In this document: positions 1 to 9,432 of the stretch, one piece after another
Layout: each line of letters begins with the position of its first letter
How positions within the stretch are numbered: position 1 is the stretch's first letter
Source: Pseudomonas sp. MM213
GTDB lineage: Bacteria; Pseudomonadota; Gammaproteobacteria; Pseudomonadales; Pseudomonadaceae
Length of the DNA: 64,000 nt
Assembly (NCBI RefSeq): GCF_020423045.1
Contig: NZ_CP081943.1
Location: 1,736,001-1,800,000, forward strand
Direction of reading: 5' to 3'
The notes under the pieces: model-generated
What the model was told of the DNA's origin: nothing
Seen by the model: the letters and a program-made list of their open reading frames with translations, nothing else
Database searches by the model: none
Position numbers and translations under genes: made by a program

Positions 1-947
1 CGACGATCCTGCTGACCACCGGCATCCACCTGCCCCACGGTGAGTGGGCGTCGGTGACGATGCTGGTGGTGATCGGCGGTTTGCAGCACCACGGCAACAT
101 CGGCAAAAAAGCCGCCGAGCGCGCCATCGGCACCTTGATCGGCGCCGGTGTCGGCCTGTTATTGGTGGCACAACAAGCCTGGCTCGGGATGCCGTGGCTG
201 ACCTATTTTGCGATGTCGGTGGTCTGCGGATTTTTCTCATACCATGCCATCGGCAAAGGCGGTTACACGGCGCTGCTGTCAGCGATCACCGTGTTTATCG
301 TCGCCGGGCATGGCGATAATCCGGTGACCGACGGGCTGTGGCGCGGGGTCGATATCCTGATCGGCATTGCCCTGGCCCTGGCGTTTTCCTTCGCCTTGCC
401 GCTGTACGCGGTTTACTCCTGGCGCTACAACCTGGCCGATGCGCTGCGCGATTGCGCGACGATTTACGGGCGCATCATCAATGGCCAACCCGTGACCGAT
501 GACGAGCACGTGAAGTTGATGAATCGCCTGAACACGGTGATGGTGCAACAGCGCTCGCTGATGCCGTCGGTGTCCAAGGAAGTGAAGATATCCATGACCG
601 AGCTCGATGCGATACAGCGCCATTTGCGCATGTGTGTCAGCACCCTGGAAATCCTCGGCAACACCCGACCGGATATCAATGACCCCGACGCCATGGCGCA
701 TCTGCAATCGGCGTTGAAAGCGGAGCATCGGCTGATTCGCGTGCAATGGGTGGGAATGGCGCGGGCGCTGAAATCCGGCGCGTCCCAACGGCTGAATCGA
801 CCCGTCGAACTGCCGGCGGATTCGAGCCTGGACACACCGGTCTACAATCCGCTGGACGGCTACCGGCTATTGATCCGGCAGCTGGCCAGCAACATTGGCG
901 AAATGCGCCAGCGCCTGGCCAAGACCGCGCCGTGTTGGAACATCTGA
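1..947 (+). CDS. FUSC-family (aromatic acid/fusaric acid type) inner-membrane transporter, 5' end outside window
   Basis: The reading frame is open from base 3 to a TGA at 945-947, so the gene begins upstream of the window. The visible N-terminal half is a run of hydrophobic segments (around YFAMSVVCGFFSYHAIG and the later IGIALALAFSFALPLY), followed by a roughly 170-residue soluble helical C-terminal part. This arrangement is typical of the FUSC/YccS/AaeB-like proteins, which are thought to export aromatic acids or related small molecules across the inner membrane. High GC and codon use match the core genome. It is convergent with the next gene, with no gap. Family assignment is fairly sure; the substrate is unknown. 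Confidence 0.8.
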   Translation, partial: TILLTTGIHLPHGEWASVTMLVVIGGLQHHGNIGKKAAERAIGTLIGAGVGLLLVAQQAWLGMPWLTYFAMSVVCGFFSYHAIGKGGYTALLSAITVFIVAGHGDNPVTDGLWRGVDILIGIALALAFSFALPLYAVYSWRYNLADALRDCATIYGRIINGQPVTDDEHVKLMNRLNTVMVQQRSLMPSVSKEVKISMTELDAIQRHLRMCVSTLEILGNTRPDINDPDAMAHLQSALKAEHRLIRVQWVGMARALKSGASQRLNRPVELPADSSLDTPVYNPLDGYRLLIRQLASNIGEMRQRLAKTAPCWNI

Positions 948-1841
948 TTATTGTGTAACTGTCCGCCGAAACTTCAGGCTCCAGCCTTGTTGCATGCCCG
1001 CGGCGGCCAGCAGAATCGCAGCGACACCGATCCATTGCAGTATTTCCAGACGATGGCCGAAGGCAAACCAGTCAACGAAAATCGCCGCAATCGGGTAAAT
1101 AAACGACAACGCACCGGTCAGTGCCGTCGGCAATTTCTGGATCGCGCCGTACAGCAACACGTACATCACGCCGGTGTGAACAATGCCGAGAGTCACCAGG
1201 CTGGCCCAGGCGCTCGGTGCTTGCGGCAACGCCGAGAAGTGCGCGAATGGCGCGAGCAACAACACGCCGGTGCTGACTTGAATCAGCGCAATCAGGTGCG
1301 GTGGCGTGCCGGTCAGGCGTTTGATGATCAATGCCGCAATCGCATAAAGGAAAGCGGCCCCGAGTGCCAGCGCGATGCCCATCAGGTAATCGTTGCCGCC
1401 CTCGCCCTGTTGCCCATGTGCGCTGACAATCGCCAGCATCCCCAGAAACGAAACGCCCAGCCAGAACAGTTTCTGCAAGGTGATTTTTTCGTTGAGGAAC
1501 AGCGCGGCCAAGCCGACCAGCATGAACGGCTGAACGTTATACACCGCGGTACCGATGGCAATCGAAGCGCGGGAGTAAGAGGCAAACAACAGCACCCAGT
1601 TGCCGACAATCGCCACGCCGCTGAGCACGGCCAGCAGGAACGTGGTGCGGGTCAGAATGCCGGGGCGCAGGAAGCCGAAAGCCGAGCAAATCAGCAACAA
1701 GGTGCCGGCGCCGAACACGCAACGCCAGAACACCACGTCCAGCACCGGTTGCCCGGACACCAGCACGAACCAGCCGATGGTCCCGGAAATCAGCATGGCG
1801 GCAGTCATCTCGAATGACCCGCGACGAAGTGTTTTGTCCAT
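948..1841 (-). CDS. EamA/DMT-superfamily transporter
   Basis: The protein is about 297 residues with ten predicted hydrophobic helices arranged as two EamA repeats, the usual size for the drug/metabolite transporter superfamily (inner-membrane export of amino acids or metabolites). The open frame extends to 1940. An AGGAG at 1849-1853 lies 7 bases before the ATG at 1841 (4 bases before another ATG at 1844), so I start there. It is divergent from an Lrp/AsnC regulator whose ATG is about 135 bases away, a common arrangement when the regulator controls an amino-acid exporter; that link is inference. Stop TAA/TGA abuts the end of the FUSC gene. Confidence 0.85.
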   Translation of the reverse strand: MDKTLRRGSFEMTAAMLISGTIGWFVLVSGQPVLDVVFWRCVFGAGTLLLICSAFGFLRPGILTRTTFLLAVLSGVAIVGNWVLLFASYSRASIAIGTAVYNVQPFMLVGLAALFLNEKITLQKLFWLGVSFLGMLAIVSAHGQQGEGGNDYLMGIALALGAAFLYAIAALIIKRLTGTPPHLIALIQVSTGVLLLAPFAHFSALPQAPSAWASLVTLGIVHTGVMYVLLYGAIQKLPTALTGALSFIYPIAAIFVDWFAFGHRLEILQWIGVAAILLAAAGMQQGWSLKFRRTVTQ

Positions 1842-1976
1842 CATCAGACTCCTGTGATTGAGCCCAAAGTATGCCCATCCAACAGGGGGCTTCTCCAGCG
1901 CAAAAAGCAGGCTAAACTCGACATCTGCCTTTTTTATCAAGGCGGTTTCGATTAATTGCCTTACAGGGGTTGCGCC

Positions 1977-2414
1977 ATGACTGACGATATCGACCAGGTG
2001 CTGATTACGGCGTTGATGGAAGACTCACGGCGTTCGCTCAAGGCGCTGGCAAACCTCAGCGGCCTGTCCTCACCGAGCGTCGCCGAGCGTTTGCGCCGCC
2101 TCGAAGAACGCGGCGTGCTCAAGGGCTACACCGTCGAGATTGATCCCAAGTGTTTCGGCTATCAACTCCAGGCCATCGTGCGAATCCGCCCGTTGCCGGG
2201 CCAGTTGCAAGAGGTGGAGCGGCAAATCCAGGCCATCCCCGAATTCACCGAGTGCGACAAGGTCACCGGCGACGATTGCTTCATCGCCCGCCTGCACGTG
2301 CGCTCGATGGAACAACTGGACACCCTCCTCGACCGCCTGAACACCCACGCTGAAACCAACACCGCCATCGTCAAGAAAACCCCGGTCAAACGCCGATTGC
2401 CGCCCATGGCATGA
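1977..2414 (+). CDS. Lrp/AsnC-family transcriptional regulator
   Basis: 145 residues, the standard size for the family: an N-terminal winged helix-turn-helix (about residues 5-60, including LANLSGLSSPSVAERLRRLE) and a C-terminal RAM/AsnC ligand-binding domain (about 65-140). The ATG at 1977 is preceded by AGGGG at 1964-1968, so the upstream in-frame start at 1956 is not needed. The protein probably binds an amino acid and regulates the divergent EamA transporter, which is inference from gene order. A rho-independent terminator follows at 2439-2464. Confidence 0.9.
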   Translation: MTDDIDQVLITALMEDSRRSLKALANLSGLSSPSVAERLRRLEERGVLKGYTVEIDPKCFGYQLQAIVRIRPLPGQLQEVERQIQAIPEFTECDKVTGDDCFIARLHVRSMEQLDTLLDRLNTHAETNTAIVKKTPVKRRLPPMA

Positions 2415-2438
2415 GCCTTCAGCCAAATCGCAGGCAAG

Positions 2439-2464
2439 AAAAAACCCGCCGAAGCGGGTTTTTT
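2439..2464 (+). terminator. Rho-independent terminator after the Lrp gene
   Basis: Perfect stem AAAAAACCCGC-CGAA-GCGGGTTTTTT. The A run on one side and T run on the other make it bidirectional; it would serve both the Lrp gene and the truncated gene read from the other strand. Confidence 0.9.
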
Positions 2465-2479
2465 ACTCATGGACGACGA

Positions 2480-2539
2480 TTAATCATCGCGGCTCATGAT
2501 GCCGAAGATCTGCAACAAGCTGATGAACAGGTTGTAGAT
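2480..2539 (-). pseudogene. yccA: 3' end of a YccA/Bax-inhibitor-1-like gene, cut off by insertion
   Basis: Read on the minus strand, 19 codons ending in TAA encode IYNLFISLLQIFGIMSRDD. This is the characteristic C-terminus of Pseudomonas YccA/BI-1-type membrane proteins (last membrane helix and acidic tail). The frame is closed by a stop immediately upstream of 2539, and base composition drops sharply there. No other part of the gene is visible in the window, including next to the right-hand core gene at 62.9 kb. I infer that a mobile element inserted here and that the rest of the gene was displaced or deleted. The match is from memory of the family, not from a search. Confidence 0.65.
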
Positions 2540-2548
2540 TTAGTTCTC

Positions 2549-2566
2549 GTTGACAAATATGTCAAC
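2549..2566. repeat. Perfect palindrome at the left element edge
   Basis: GTTGACA-AATA-TGTCAAC, 10 bases inside the point where the yccA-like gene is broken. Such symmetric sites next to an integration point are often recombinase core or arm sites; that role is inference. Confidence 0.4.
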
Positions 2567-2839
2567 CTCTGTATCGTTAGATCTCACCCAGACTAAATGT
2601 AAACATCCAGTCCTTCATCGAGAAATCTAAGACCCTCATGTTCTCTGCACCGAACCGAATAAAAAATCTAGTAAGGTTCCTGCTGATTTTCCTTTTCGGC
2701 GCTAGTAATTTGTTAGCGTATATGCTAGCGAAGCCGTCATCCATGGCCACGCGTTTTAACCCTAGATGTTGCAACAAAACGCTTAAGCGGACACCTCAAG
2801 TATTGATCAAATTCAATTCTATTACCTGAGTCGTAACTT

Positions 2840-5035
2840 GTGACCGATTCAATCTCGCCAATATTTAATACCATTAGTGTGCCTTCCGTTAAAGGAATTA
2901 TGGTCAAGTGCAACTATATGGATCATGAGCACTTCCAGTTCGATGCTGGTTATTCAGAGGATTTACACAGAATTTTTATCAGCTATTGCAGAGAAGTTTC
3001 ATACTCTACTGCAAGCGGCTTAAGAAAATCCATTGATGAGTTCCTCTCGTTTGTCGGACAGTATAATGAACTGAACAAATCAGAACTAGCCTTCCAGGGA
3101 ATGGAAGATTACGACATTGAAATACATAACCAATTTCAAAACTATTTATACGCCAATTGCGAAAATGCAAACCTTGCAACGACTCGCATGGTTCTTTTCA
3201 AAAGCGCGATTACTACATATAGCAAAAAATACAACTTATTTTCCAATCTACGGTTTACCACGCTTTCAAATGCCGAATACAATAGTGCCAAACCTCTTTC
3301 ACTTGAGTGCGAAACAAGTCTTGCAAACTGTTTGAATCAGCATATTGAAAAAATTTACAAAAAAATTGAATTCAGAATGCAAGTAGAGGCTTCGGAGCCT
3401 TATACCTATTCATCGATGCTCTCCGAAACAAACCCCCACACACTTGAAAATATATTTAAGTGGATAAACTTCAATCTAATAAAAAACGGCCGCATTCTTA
3501 ATAAAGCCAATTTGGCAAAATTTTTAGCAAACTCTGCAGACAAAGCCCTTAACAAACTCGCTACCCAGCCAGATTATTACAACAAAGTAATGGACTTATA
3601 TCAACAACAGTATAAGCATGCTGACTATATTGAACTTAGTCCTTTCGATGTCAAAAGTAAAATTGGGGGGCTCACGAATTGGAAACCTGAACCAATCAGG
3701 GTGTTGAAAACTTTTCTTACTCACGGCTTCCCCTTCGATATATCTCTTGAAACCATTGCAAAAGAATATACATCGAGTTCTTTAATCAATATTGATGATT
3801 GCAAATTCGATATCGTCAAAACCATCATTCTAAGAATTGCAAGATACAACGGTCGCTCGCCAATTTTCTCCCAAGACGAATTATTAGAAATGTATTATCC
3901 CTCGGAACTGGATATGACTGTAATCGTTTTGAAAATCATGCTTGAGACTGGTTGGAACAAGGAAACAGTTTTATCCATTACTCCTGACACTGCAACTCAT
4001 TTCCTCTCAGGGGTATTTAACACAGACTCAAAAGTAATCCAGGGCGAGAAGAATAAATCTCAAGGAAAAGGTCTACCTTACGCCAACCCCCAAGCAATTT
4101 TTAGCCTGAGCGATAAAACCGATAGGTATTCCGCTTACAATTTAATTTTTTTGGCCAACACCCTTGCAGAGCCATTACAAGGTAAGCCCTTAGACAAGGT
4201 TGGAGTTTTTTATGACGAAGACGCGAGCAAGTTATTCTTGTGCATTAAAACATCCAAAACATGGGCTGTACATGGCCGACATACGTCACTCTATAACGCC
4301 TATTATTTCGAAACAGGGGTGAAACAATTCCTGGCCCAATATGAAATCTTTGAAAATGGGGAACGCTTAAAATCAGCTGAAGACTTCACTGCTAGTTTAA
4401 GACCTACCTGGGCTGAGAAAGAATACACCAAGAGCCCTTTAAGTTTCGTCGCTACGCAGATGGGTCACAAACAAGAAGACACCACAGATATATTTTATTG
4501 TAGTTCAGGGCCGGCAGTAAAAGAAAGGGAGCAACGGCTACGTGGGGCGCTAGAGCAGACGATGGAAACACTGAGATCCTTGAAGTTCCGCGGACAGCTC
4601 CTTCCGCCAAAACCTGGACAAACAAATGAAAACTCTAAATGCATAACCTTGTTCAGCATTCCAGGTATGGAGCCACCATTATGGGGATGTTCCGATCAGA
4701 AGGCTCCAGATTGGACTGGATTTGATACATACATAAAAAAAGGGAAAAAATGCGCCCACATTTCAAAATGTCTATTTTGTAGCAGAGTTATGATTTTCGA
4801 AGACTCTCTACCTTACTTAATGGATAGGGCTCATTACTTGCAGCAATACTTAGACGACAATTTATCAGCTAGTGGGATCTTCCAGCTCAGAAGCGAACTT
4901 AAAATTATTGAGTATATCATTGACAACTGGAATGACTCAGGCGCAGTGAGCAAGGCAGTTGTTTTCTTTAACGCGAACAAAGGGCTGCTACCAAAGAGCC
5001 TAGAAATATTAAACACCCTGTTCCAGGATGACTAA
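2840..5035 (+). CDS. Large tyrosine-recombinase-like protein with C-terminal Cys cluster (first gene of mobility operon)
   Basis: 731 residues, AT-rich. The C-terminal half has the layout of a tyrosine recombinase: a box-II-like R521 in LRPTWA, MGH with H543, and a candidate nucleophile Y553 in IFY. The usual first catalytic arginine (TGxRxxE) is replaced by the segment ETGWNKE, so it may be catalytically impaired or serve as an accessory recombinase. Cysteines at 601, 617, 638, 644 and 647 (KCLFC) could bind zinc. GTG start at 2840; the stop overlaps the next gene by 8 bases. Multi-recombinase modules of this kind are known from Tn554, RIT elements and the Gamma-Mobile-Trio islands; I cannot say which, if any, this belongs to. 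Confidence 0.7.
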   Translation: MTDSISPIFNTISVPSVKGIMVKCNYMDHEHFQFDAGYSEDLHRIFISYCREVSYSTASGLRKSIDEFLSFVGQYNELNKSELAFQGMEDYDIEIHNQFQNYLYANCENANLATTRMVLFKSAITTYSKKYNLFSNLRFTTLSNAEYNSAKPLSLECETSLANCLNQHIEKIYKKIEFRMQVEASEPYTYSSMLSETNPHTLENIFKWINFNLIKNGRILNKANLAKFLANSADKALNKLATQPDYYNKVMDLYQQQYKHADYIELSPFDVKSKIGGLTNWKPEPIRVLKTFLTHGFPFDISLETIAKEYTSSSLINIDDCKFDIVKTIILRIARYNGRSPIFSQDELLEMYYPSELDMTVIVLKIMLETGWNKETVLSITPDTATHFLSGVFNTDSKVIQGEKNKSQGKGLPYANPQAIFSLSDKTDRYSAYNLIFLANTLAEPLQGKPLDKVGVFYDEDASKLFLCIKTSKTWAVHGRHTSLYNAYYFETGVKQFLAQYEIFENGERLKSAEDFTASLRPTWAEKEYTKSPLSFVATQMGHKQEDTTDIFYCSSGPAVKEREQRLRGALEQTMETLRSLKFRGQLLPPKPGQTNENSKCITLFSIPGMEPPLWGCSDQKAPDWTGFDTYIKKGKKCAHISKCLFCSRVMIFEDSLPYLMDRAHYLQQYLDDNLSASGIFQLRSELKIIEYIIDNWNDSGAVSKAVVFFNANKGLLPKSLEILNTLFQDD

Positions 5036-7088
5036 GATGACAAGTCTCAACGACGCTCGCCAATCCGCGAATGATATCAATGATAATGATCTTATATCGG
5101 AATTTGATTACGACTTTGAAGAGTATGCAGATGAAATACTTGACGAACTGCTTAACAGCTCAGGATCAATACACAATCCAAAATCAAAGCAAAAAACAGA
5201 AGGACTAAAAGGCAAACTAAAGCTCTTCCCAAATCTTGACTTCCCAGTTAGCAAGCATTCAAATTACGGTGATGATCAGTGGGTTCTCGGTCAACCTAAT
5301 AACTATAAAAAACTAAGCATTTCGTTTAATAGATTACTGCCGGGAGAAAATGATCTTAAACGGATGCTAGGCTATCATTTAATTCCGGACTTCTCTCCAT
5401 ACGGGGGATGTAGAAGCTACATTACAGCCGAGCACAAAACATCAACGTTCAAGCTGTTGGACGACTACTGCTTTACACCTAATCACCTAGATGCAACACC
5501 AAGCAGTATAAGTTTGATCACAGTACCGATGCTGAACATGGCGCTTGATACGGCTAGAGACTCAGGCAAGGTTTCGCACTACAGCAATCTCTATTATTTA
5601 ATCCGTTTTTGGCTAAACCTGGGGAGAGATGGTTTTATTCCAGAGCCTTTTTGTCTAGACATCCCTGCTAATAAAGTTGACACAAAAGAACGCGAGCGCG
5701 ACGTCTTCGAACATTTGAAAAACTCCCTCGGTAGCTGGGAATCTTATGATGAAGATGAGTTGGAGCGCCTCATTGAATACGCGATGTTTTGGATTGAAAA
5801 GGCATTGCCAGAACTGACAAAACTTAAAGACTTCATAAAACAAAACAAAATCGAAAAGTTTTATGGATTTAAAGTTCAAGTCCCTGACCGTGACTTGAGC
5901 CTGGAGGAATCCACTACGGTCATTGTTGACAACATTGAAATATTTAAACCTCAAATGCGCCAATATACAATTGCACAAAATAACACCACCCGATATATTT
6001 ATAATTTTGCCATGCCGTATATTAAAACGATCGACAAGGTCAGAAGTGCATTGTTTATTTTGATCGCGCTTTGTACTGGAGCACGGTCAAGGGAGTTATG
6101 CGGACTGTGCTTTTCAGACTTTTACTATGCTCGCGGAGAGTGGTGGGTTTCTTTAACGAGATTCAAGGTGACAAACGACCCCAACTACAAAGGTCAAAAA
6201 CAAGAAATTCCTTTACCATCTTTTATTGGCGAGAATTTAATTCTACTAAAAGATTTGAAAAATCTTTACAAACCAAATTCGGACTTATTATTTCGATCCA
6301 TGCGTTCTTCTCGAACTGACTCGAACCACCGAGTGCTTCTGCCTATCTTGACTCATCTGAAAAATGAAACAGGCCTAGACAGCATACACGTGCATCGTTT
6401 TCGAAAGACAATCGCAGATATCATTATCAATCGCGGTGAAGCCAACATCGATATTCTTAGACATCTTTTTGGGCACAAAAGCTACACAATGACCCTCCGC
6501 TATATCGCGAGAAACCCTTACATTATCCAAAGTGTAGCTTTAGCAATTGAGCAAAATTACAGTGATGATTTTGTCGATGTGCTGGATGCTGTTAAAAACG
6601 GACAACATTCGGGTGAGACCGCTACCAGGATCGCCAATGCTATAAATGCCAAACCTGAACACTTCAATGGAAGACAATTTAAAGTGACAGTATTTCACTA
6701 CATCAAGCATTTGCTTGAATCTGGTGAACCTATATTTATTAAACGTACTGCACTGGGTGTATTTTGCCTATCTGATGAGAAATACAGCCAAACATATCTT
6801 CCTCCATGCTTAGAAGGGAAAGTTCTTTTGCCGGATGAGACCCCTCTCCCAGACCCTCAGAACTGTAAAACATACTGTAAGCATGCCGTTGTTACAGAAA
6901 AAGCCCGCGAATCACTACAGGAGGATGTAAAGTTTTACACTTCACTGCTCGATCATATGACGGGTCAAGAGAATAAGGTTTCTTTTCAAAAACTAAGCAA
7001 ACAATTAAGAGCATGCCTAATTCACCTAGATAATTTAGGGCGTTCAAATATCACAATTACATCTGAATCGGATTTGGCGAGATCATAA
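5028..7088 (+). CDS. Tyrosine recombinase/integrase with full catalytic set
   Basis: 686 residues. The catalytic domain lies at about 325-500: R353 in CTGARSREL, a lysine around 388-391 in the beta-hairpin, H456 and R459 in HRFRKT, H483 in FGH, and nucleophile Y492 in LRYI. All positions needed for strand cleavage and exchange are therefore present. The N-terminal 300 residues hold the presumed DNA-binding regions, and about 180 further residues follow the catalytic domain. It overlaps the previous gene by 8 bases and the next by TAATG, so the four genes are translated as one operon. It is the best candidate for the active integrase of the element that starts near 2.54 kb. Confidence 0.8.
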   Translation: MTKMTSLNDARQSANDINDNDLISEFDYDFEEYADEILDELLNSSGSIHNPKSKQKTEGLKGKLKLFPNLDFPVSKHSNYGDDQWVLGQPNNYKKLSISFNRLLPGENDLKRMLGYHLIPDFSPYGGCRSYITAEHKTSTFKLLDDYCFTPNHLDATPSSISLITVPMLNMALDTARDSGKVSHYSNLYYLIRFWLNLGRDGFIPEPFCLDIPANKVDTKERERDVFEHLKNSLGSWESYDEDELERLIEYAMFWIEKALPELTKLKDFIKQNKIEKFYGFKVQVPDRDLSLEESTTVIVDNIEIFKPQMRQYTIAQNNTTRYIYNFAMPYIKTIDKVRSALFILIALCTGARSRELCGLCFSDFYYARGEWWVSLTRFKVTNDPNYKGQKQEIPLPSFIGENLILLKDLKNLYKPNSDLLFRSMRSSRTDSNHRVLLPILTHLKNETGLDSIHVHRFRKTIADIIINRGEANIDILRHLFGHKSYTMTLRYIARNPYIIQSVALAIEQNYSDDFVDVLDAVKNGQHSGETATRIANAINAKPEHFNGRQFKVTVFHYIKHLLESGEPIFIKRTALGVFCLSDEKYSQTYLPPCLEGKVLLPDETPLPDPQNCKTYCKHAVVTEKARESLQEDVKFYTSLLDHMTGQENKVSFQKLSKQLRACLIHLDNLGRSNITITSESDLARS

Positions 7089-8113
7089 TGCGTACTGAAA
7101 CAACACGTGAAGCTTTGATCAGGATTATAACAGAACAACAAATCGAAACAGGAAATGCCAAACTAAGAATAGGCGTTATCGCGGAGATGGCGGGCATAAC
7201 CAGGCAGGCATTCCATCGATACCATAGTGAACTCAAACCATACGTGCTAGGTGAGAAACCTATCTCCACGTTATTTCAAAATCAAACAGACGGAATGGGA
7301 TCTACCCATCTGTTGAATGCCCAGAAAAAAATTAACGAACTTCAAAGCTCACTTTCTAAAGTGGAAGATGCACATAAAAAAGAGTTGCAGGAGTTCAAAA
7401 ACAACTGCATAACTTCTCTCATGAAAAGCGACTTGGCTCTGCACGATGCCGACAATGTACGAAAACGACACGCACAACAAATTAGCCACAACGAAAAGCT
7501 CAGACAAGATCTTAGCACGCTAAAAATGGCATTACTCCAAGAACAGTCACGTGCGCTTACCGCTGAAGCCGAATTAAATAATATTAAATCAAATGGCTCT
7601 AGAGCTCAACCGATGGCAAGCGACTTAATTGTAATTGACGAATTCGAATTACTTATCAAGAAAAACACCATCGAAGACGAATCAACTTTTATTCAATTAA
7701 AGAATAAATGCGCCGAGAAGACAATAAACAAAATCAATACAATAGTCGGCCACAACACTTCGTCAGTAGTTTTATATATTGACAGATTCATATCACGCTT
7801 TGAGAAATTTGCGGATCAATTCAACCCGTACGATAGCAGTGCCGCTATTTTAGTTAGGTTTCCGATTTTTGATCAATATTTACTTAAAAGCTATCTAGCA
7901 CAAATGGATGTTCGCGCACGCGTCCAAGTTATCATTCCTGTCTGCGATGTAGAAAGTATTGTTAAAATACAACGAACTTTTTTTGTAAGAAATGTTCCTC
8001 ATTTTGAACTAAGAAATGCAGATGATTTCGGTCTTCAGGACACATCCCTAAAACGATGTAGGTCGATAGGAATAAACGCCATCTCGTTTAGTCAAATTTC
8101 GCAGGGAGATTAG
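7088..8113 (+). CDS. HTH plus coiled-coil protein of the recombinase operon
   Basis: 341 residues. Residues about 27-49 form a helix-turn-helix (IGVIAEMAGITRQAFHRYHS), and residues about 80-165 are strongly charged heptad-like sequence expected to form a coiled coil. The C-terminal 170 residues have no motif I recognise. Start ATG overlaps the stop of the integrase gene (TAATG); the next gene follows after 2 bases. Third members without a recombinase fold are known in Tn554 (TnpC) and in Gamma-Mobile-Trio modules (GmtX), and this protein may play an equivalent accessory or DNA-architectural role. That equivalence is not established here. Confidence 0.6.
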   Translation: MRTETTREALIRIITEQQIETGNAKLRIGVIAEMAGITRQAFHRYHSELKPYVLGEKPISTLFQNQTDGMGSTHLLNAQKKINELQSSLSKVEDAHKKELQEFKNNCITSLMKSDLALHDADNVRKRHAQQISHNEKLRQDLSTLKMALLQEQSRALTAEAELNNIKSNGSRAQPMASDLIVIDEFELLIKKNTIEDESTFIQLKNKCAEKTINKINTIVGHNTSSVVLYIDRFISRFEKFADQFNPYDSSAAILVRFPIFDQYLLKSYLAQMDVRARVQVIIPVCDVESIVKIQRTFFVRNVPHFELRNADDFGLQDTSLKRCRSIGINAISFSQISQGD

Positions 8114-8115
8114 TC

Positions 8116-9414
8116 ATGATAAAGATAAACAGACAGCCCATCTCCTACCTTGACGATGAAACCGGAATGAGAGTGTCACACTACGTTTTAACTGCTTACA
8201 ATGATAAAAAAACGACTATACTGAGCCACCCGAATCTTTATCTGTACAGTACTACAAGGTCTTCGCTAAAAACGTCTGACCGCTACTCCCAGATAATTTC
8301 ATCATTTTATAAATTCTTGTCAACACAGATAAGATTTAGTGAATTTAATGTCGCTGAATACCATGCGCATGTTTCAAACAAGGATATTATTCGATGGCAA
8401 GTTTCAAGACTGGAGAAGCGCCTACGAGATCAAAGCGCGAGCCCATCTACAAAAACTATTGTTGAAGATGCGCGCATTCTACTCCAACTATTCAGCTGGC
8501 TCGAAGAACACGGCTATCCATCTGACGTAAAAATAAATGTATTCCAATCAATTATCAACTTTAAAAAGGAGAGACTTCTAAATTACATTGAAAGAAAGGC
8601 TAAAAAAACCCTTTCAAACAAAGGGATTAGAGTTTTAGACAAGGAAAGTCGACAGAAAAATATTGTCACGCTGATTTCCAAAGAAGAAATTCACGCACTG
8701 ATTAATAATTATCATGACCCTGTATATTCAGCAATATTGAAATTTGCACTAGGCACAGCTATGCGTCCAATGGAAATCTGTAAGTTCCCTCTCTACGGGG
8801 CGGGAGTAAATCAGCATATTGCGCCATTTTCTGATATGAATAACGTTTTAGGAACTGTTGATTACACTCTTGTCGGAAAAGGAAATAAAACTCGTAAGAT
8901 TAAGATCAACGTAAAAGACCTGCGCGACCTTCAAGATTCTTACACCAGTAAACTATACAAAATAAGGGCAAAAAAATATGCCGAACTTTATGGGCACCCT
9001 TGTCCCTTATCGATCTTGTTTCTCAATGAAAAAGGCGTGCCCATTACTGAGAAAATGATTTCTCAACGGACAAATTACGCAAAGAAAAAATCAAAGGTAG
9101 TTTTCCCTGACTTTCGTGACACTTCAGTTTTTTACTCTACGCGCAAATGGTGGCCGACGAAATTTCTTATCAATTACCACAAAGGAGATATTCTAACTAA
9201 GTCTTCCGATTTCTTATATGCTGCGTGCGCGCAAGCAATAATGGATCAAATGGGACATGACGATATAAGCACAACCTATAAACATTATATCGATATGGCT
9301 CGAGTCATGGTTCATTATCAAGGATGGGCCTACCAGGAGTTTATCGAACCTGAACAGACGGTCGCGGAGTTCATAGACTCATATCCAGGGCGTAATATGA
9401 TCGAATGTCCATAA
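8116..9414 (+). CDS. Second complete tyrosine recombinase of the operon
   Basis: 432 residues. Catalytic positions: R217 in GTAMRPMEI, K258 in GKGNKTRK, box II YSTR with Y340 in place of the usual His and R343, H381 in QMGH, and Y391 (or Y388) in TYKHYID. His-to-Tyr in box II is tolerated in some family members. The N-terminal region (about 40-160) has the SAM-like core-binding appearance. It begins 2 bases after the preceding gene. TAATG at its own end opens only a 14-codon reading frame. Low GC like the rest of the operon. It probably cooperates with the upstream recombinases in integration or excision. Confidence 0.75.
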   Translation: MIKINRQPISYLDDETGMRVSHYVLTAYNDKKTTILSHPNLYLYSTTRSSLKTSDRYSQIISSFYKFLSTQIRFSEFNVAEYHAHVSNKDIIRWQVSRLEKRLRDQSASPSTKTIVEDARILLQLFSWLEEHGYPSDVKINVFQSIINFKKERLLNYIERKAKKTLSNKGIRVLDKESRQKNIVTLISKEEIHALINNYHDPVYSAILKFALGTAMRPMEICKFPLYGAGVNQHIAPFSDMNNVLGTVDYTLVGKGNKTRKIKINVKDLRDLQDSYTSKLYKIRAKKYAELYGHPCPLSILFLNEKGVPITEKMISQRTNYAKKKSKVVFPDFRDTSVFYSTRKWWPTKFLINYHKGDILTKSSDFLYAACAQAIMDQMGHDDISTTYKHYIDMARVMVHYQGWAYQEFIEPEQTVAEFIDSYPGRNMIECP

Positions 9415-9432
9415 TGATTTCCGCAAAATTAC

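Noticed and set aside
951..1817. Long plus-strand frame opposite the EamA gene
   Set aside because: Antisense shadow of a GC-rich gene; Gln/Arg-rich with no family resemblance.
2577..2777. 66-codon minus-strand frame near the left element edge
   Set aside because: No ribosome site or similarity; AT-rich leader of the recombinase operon.
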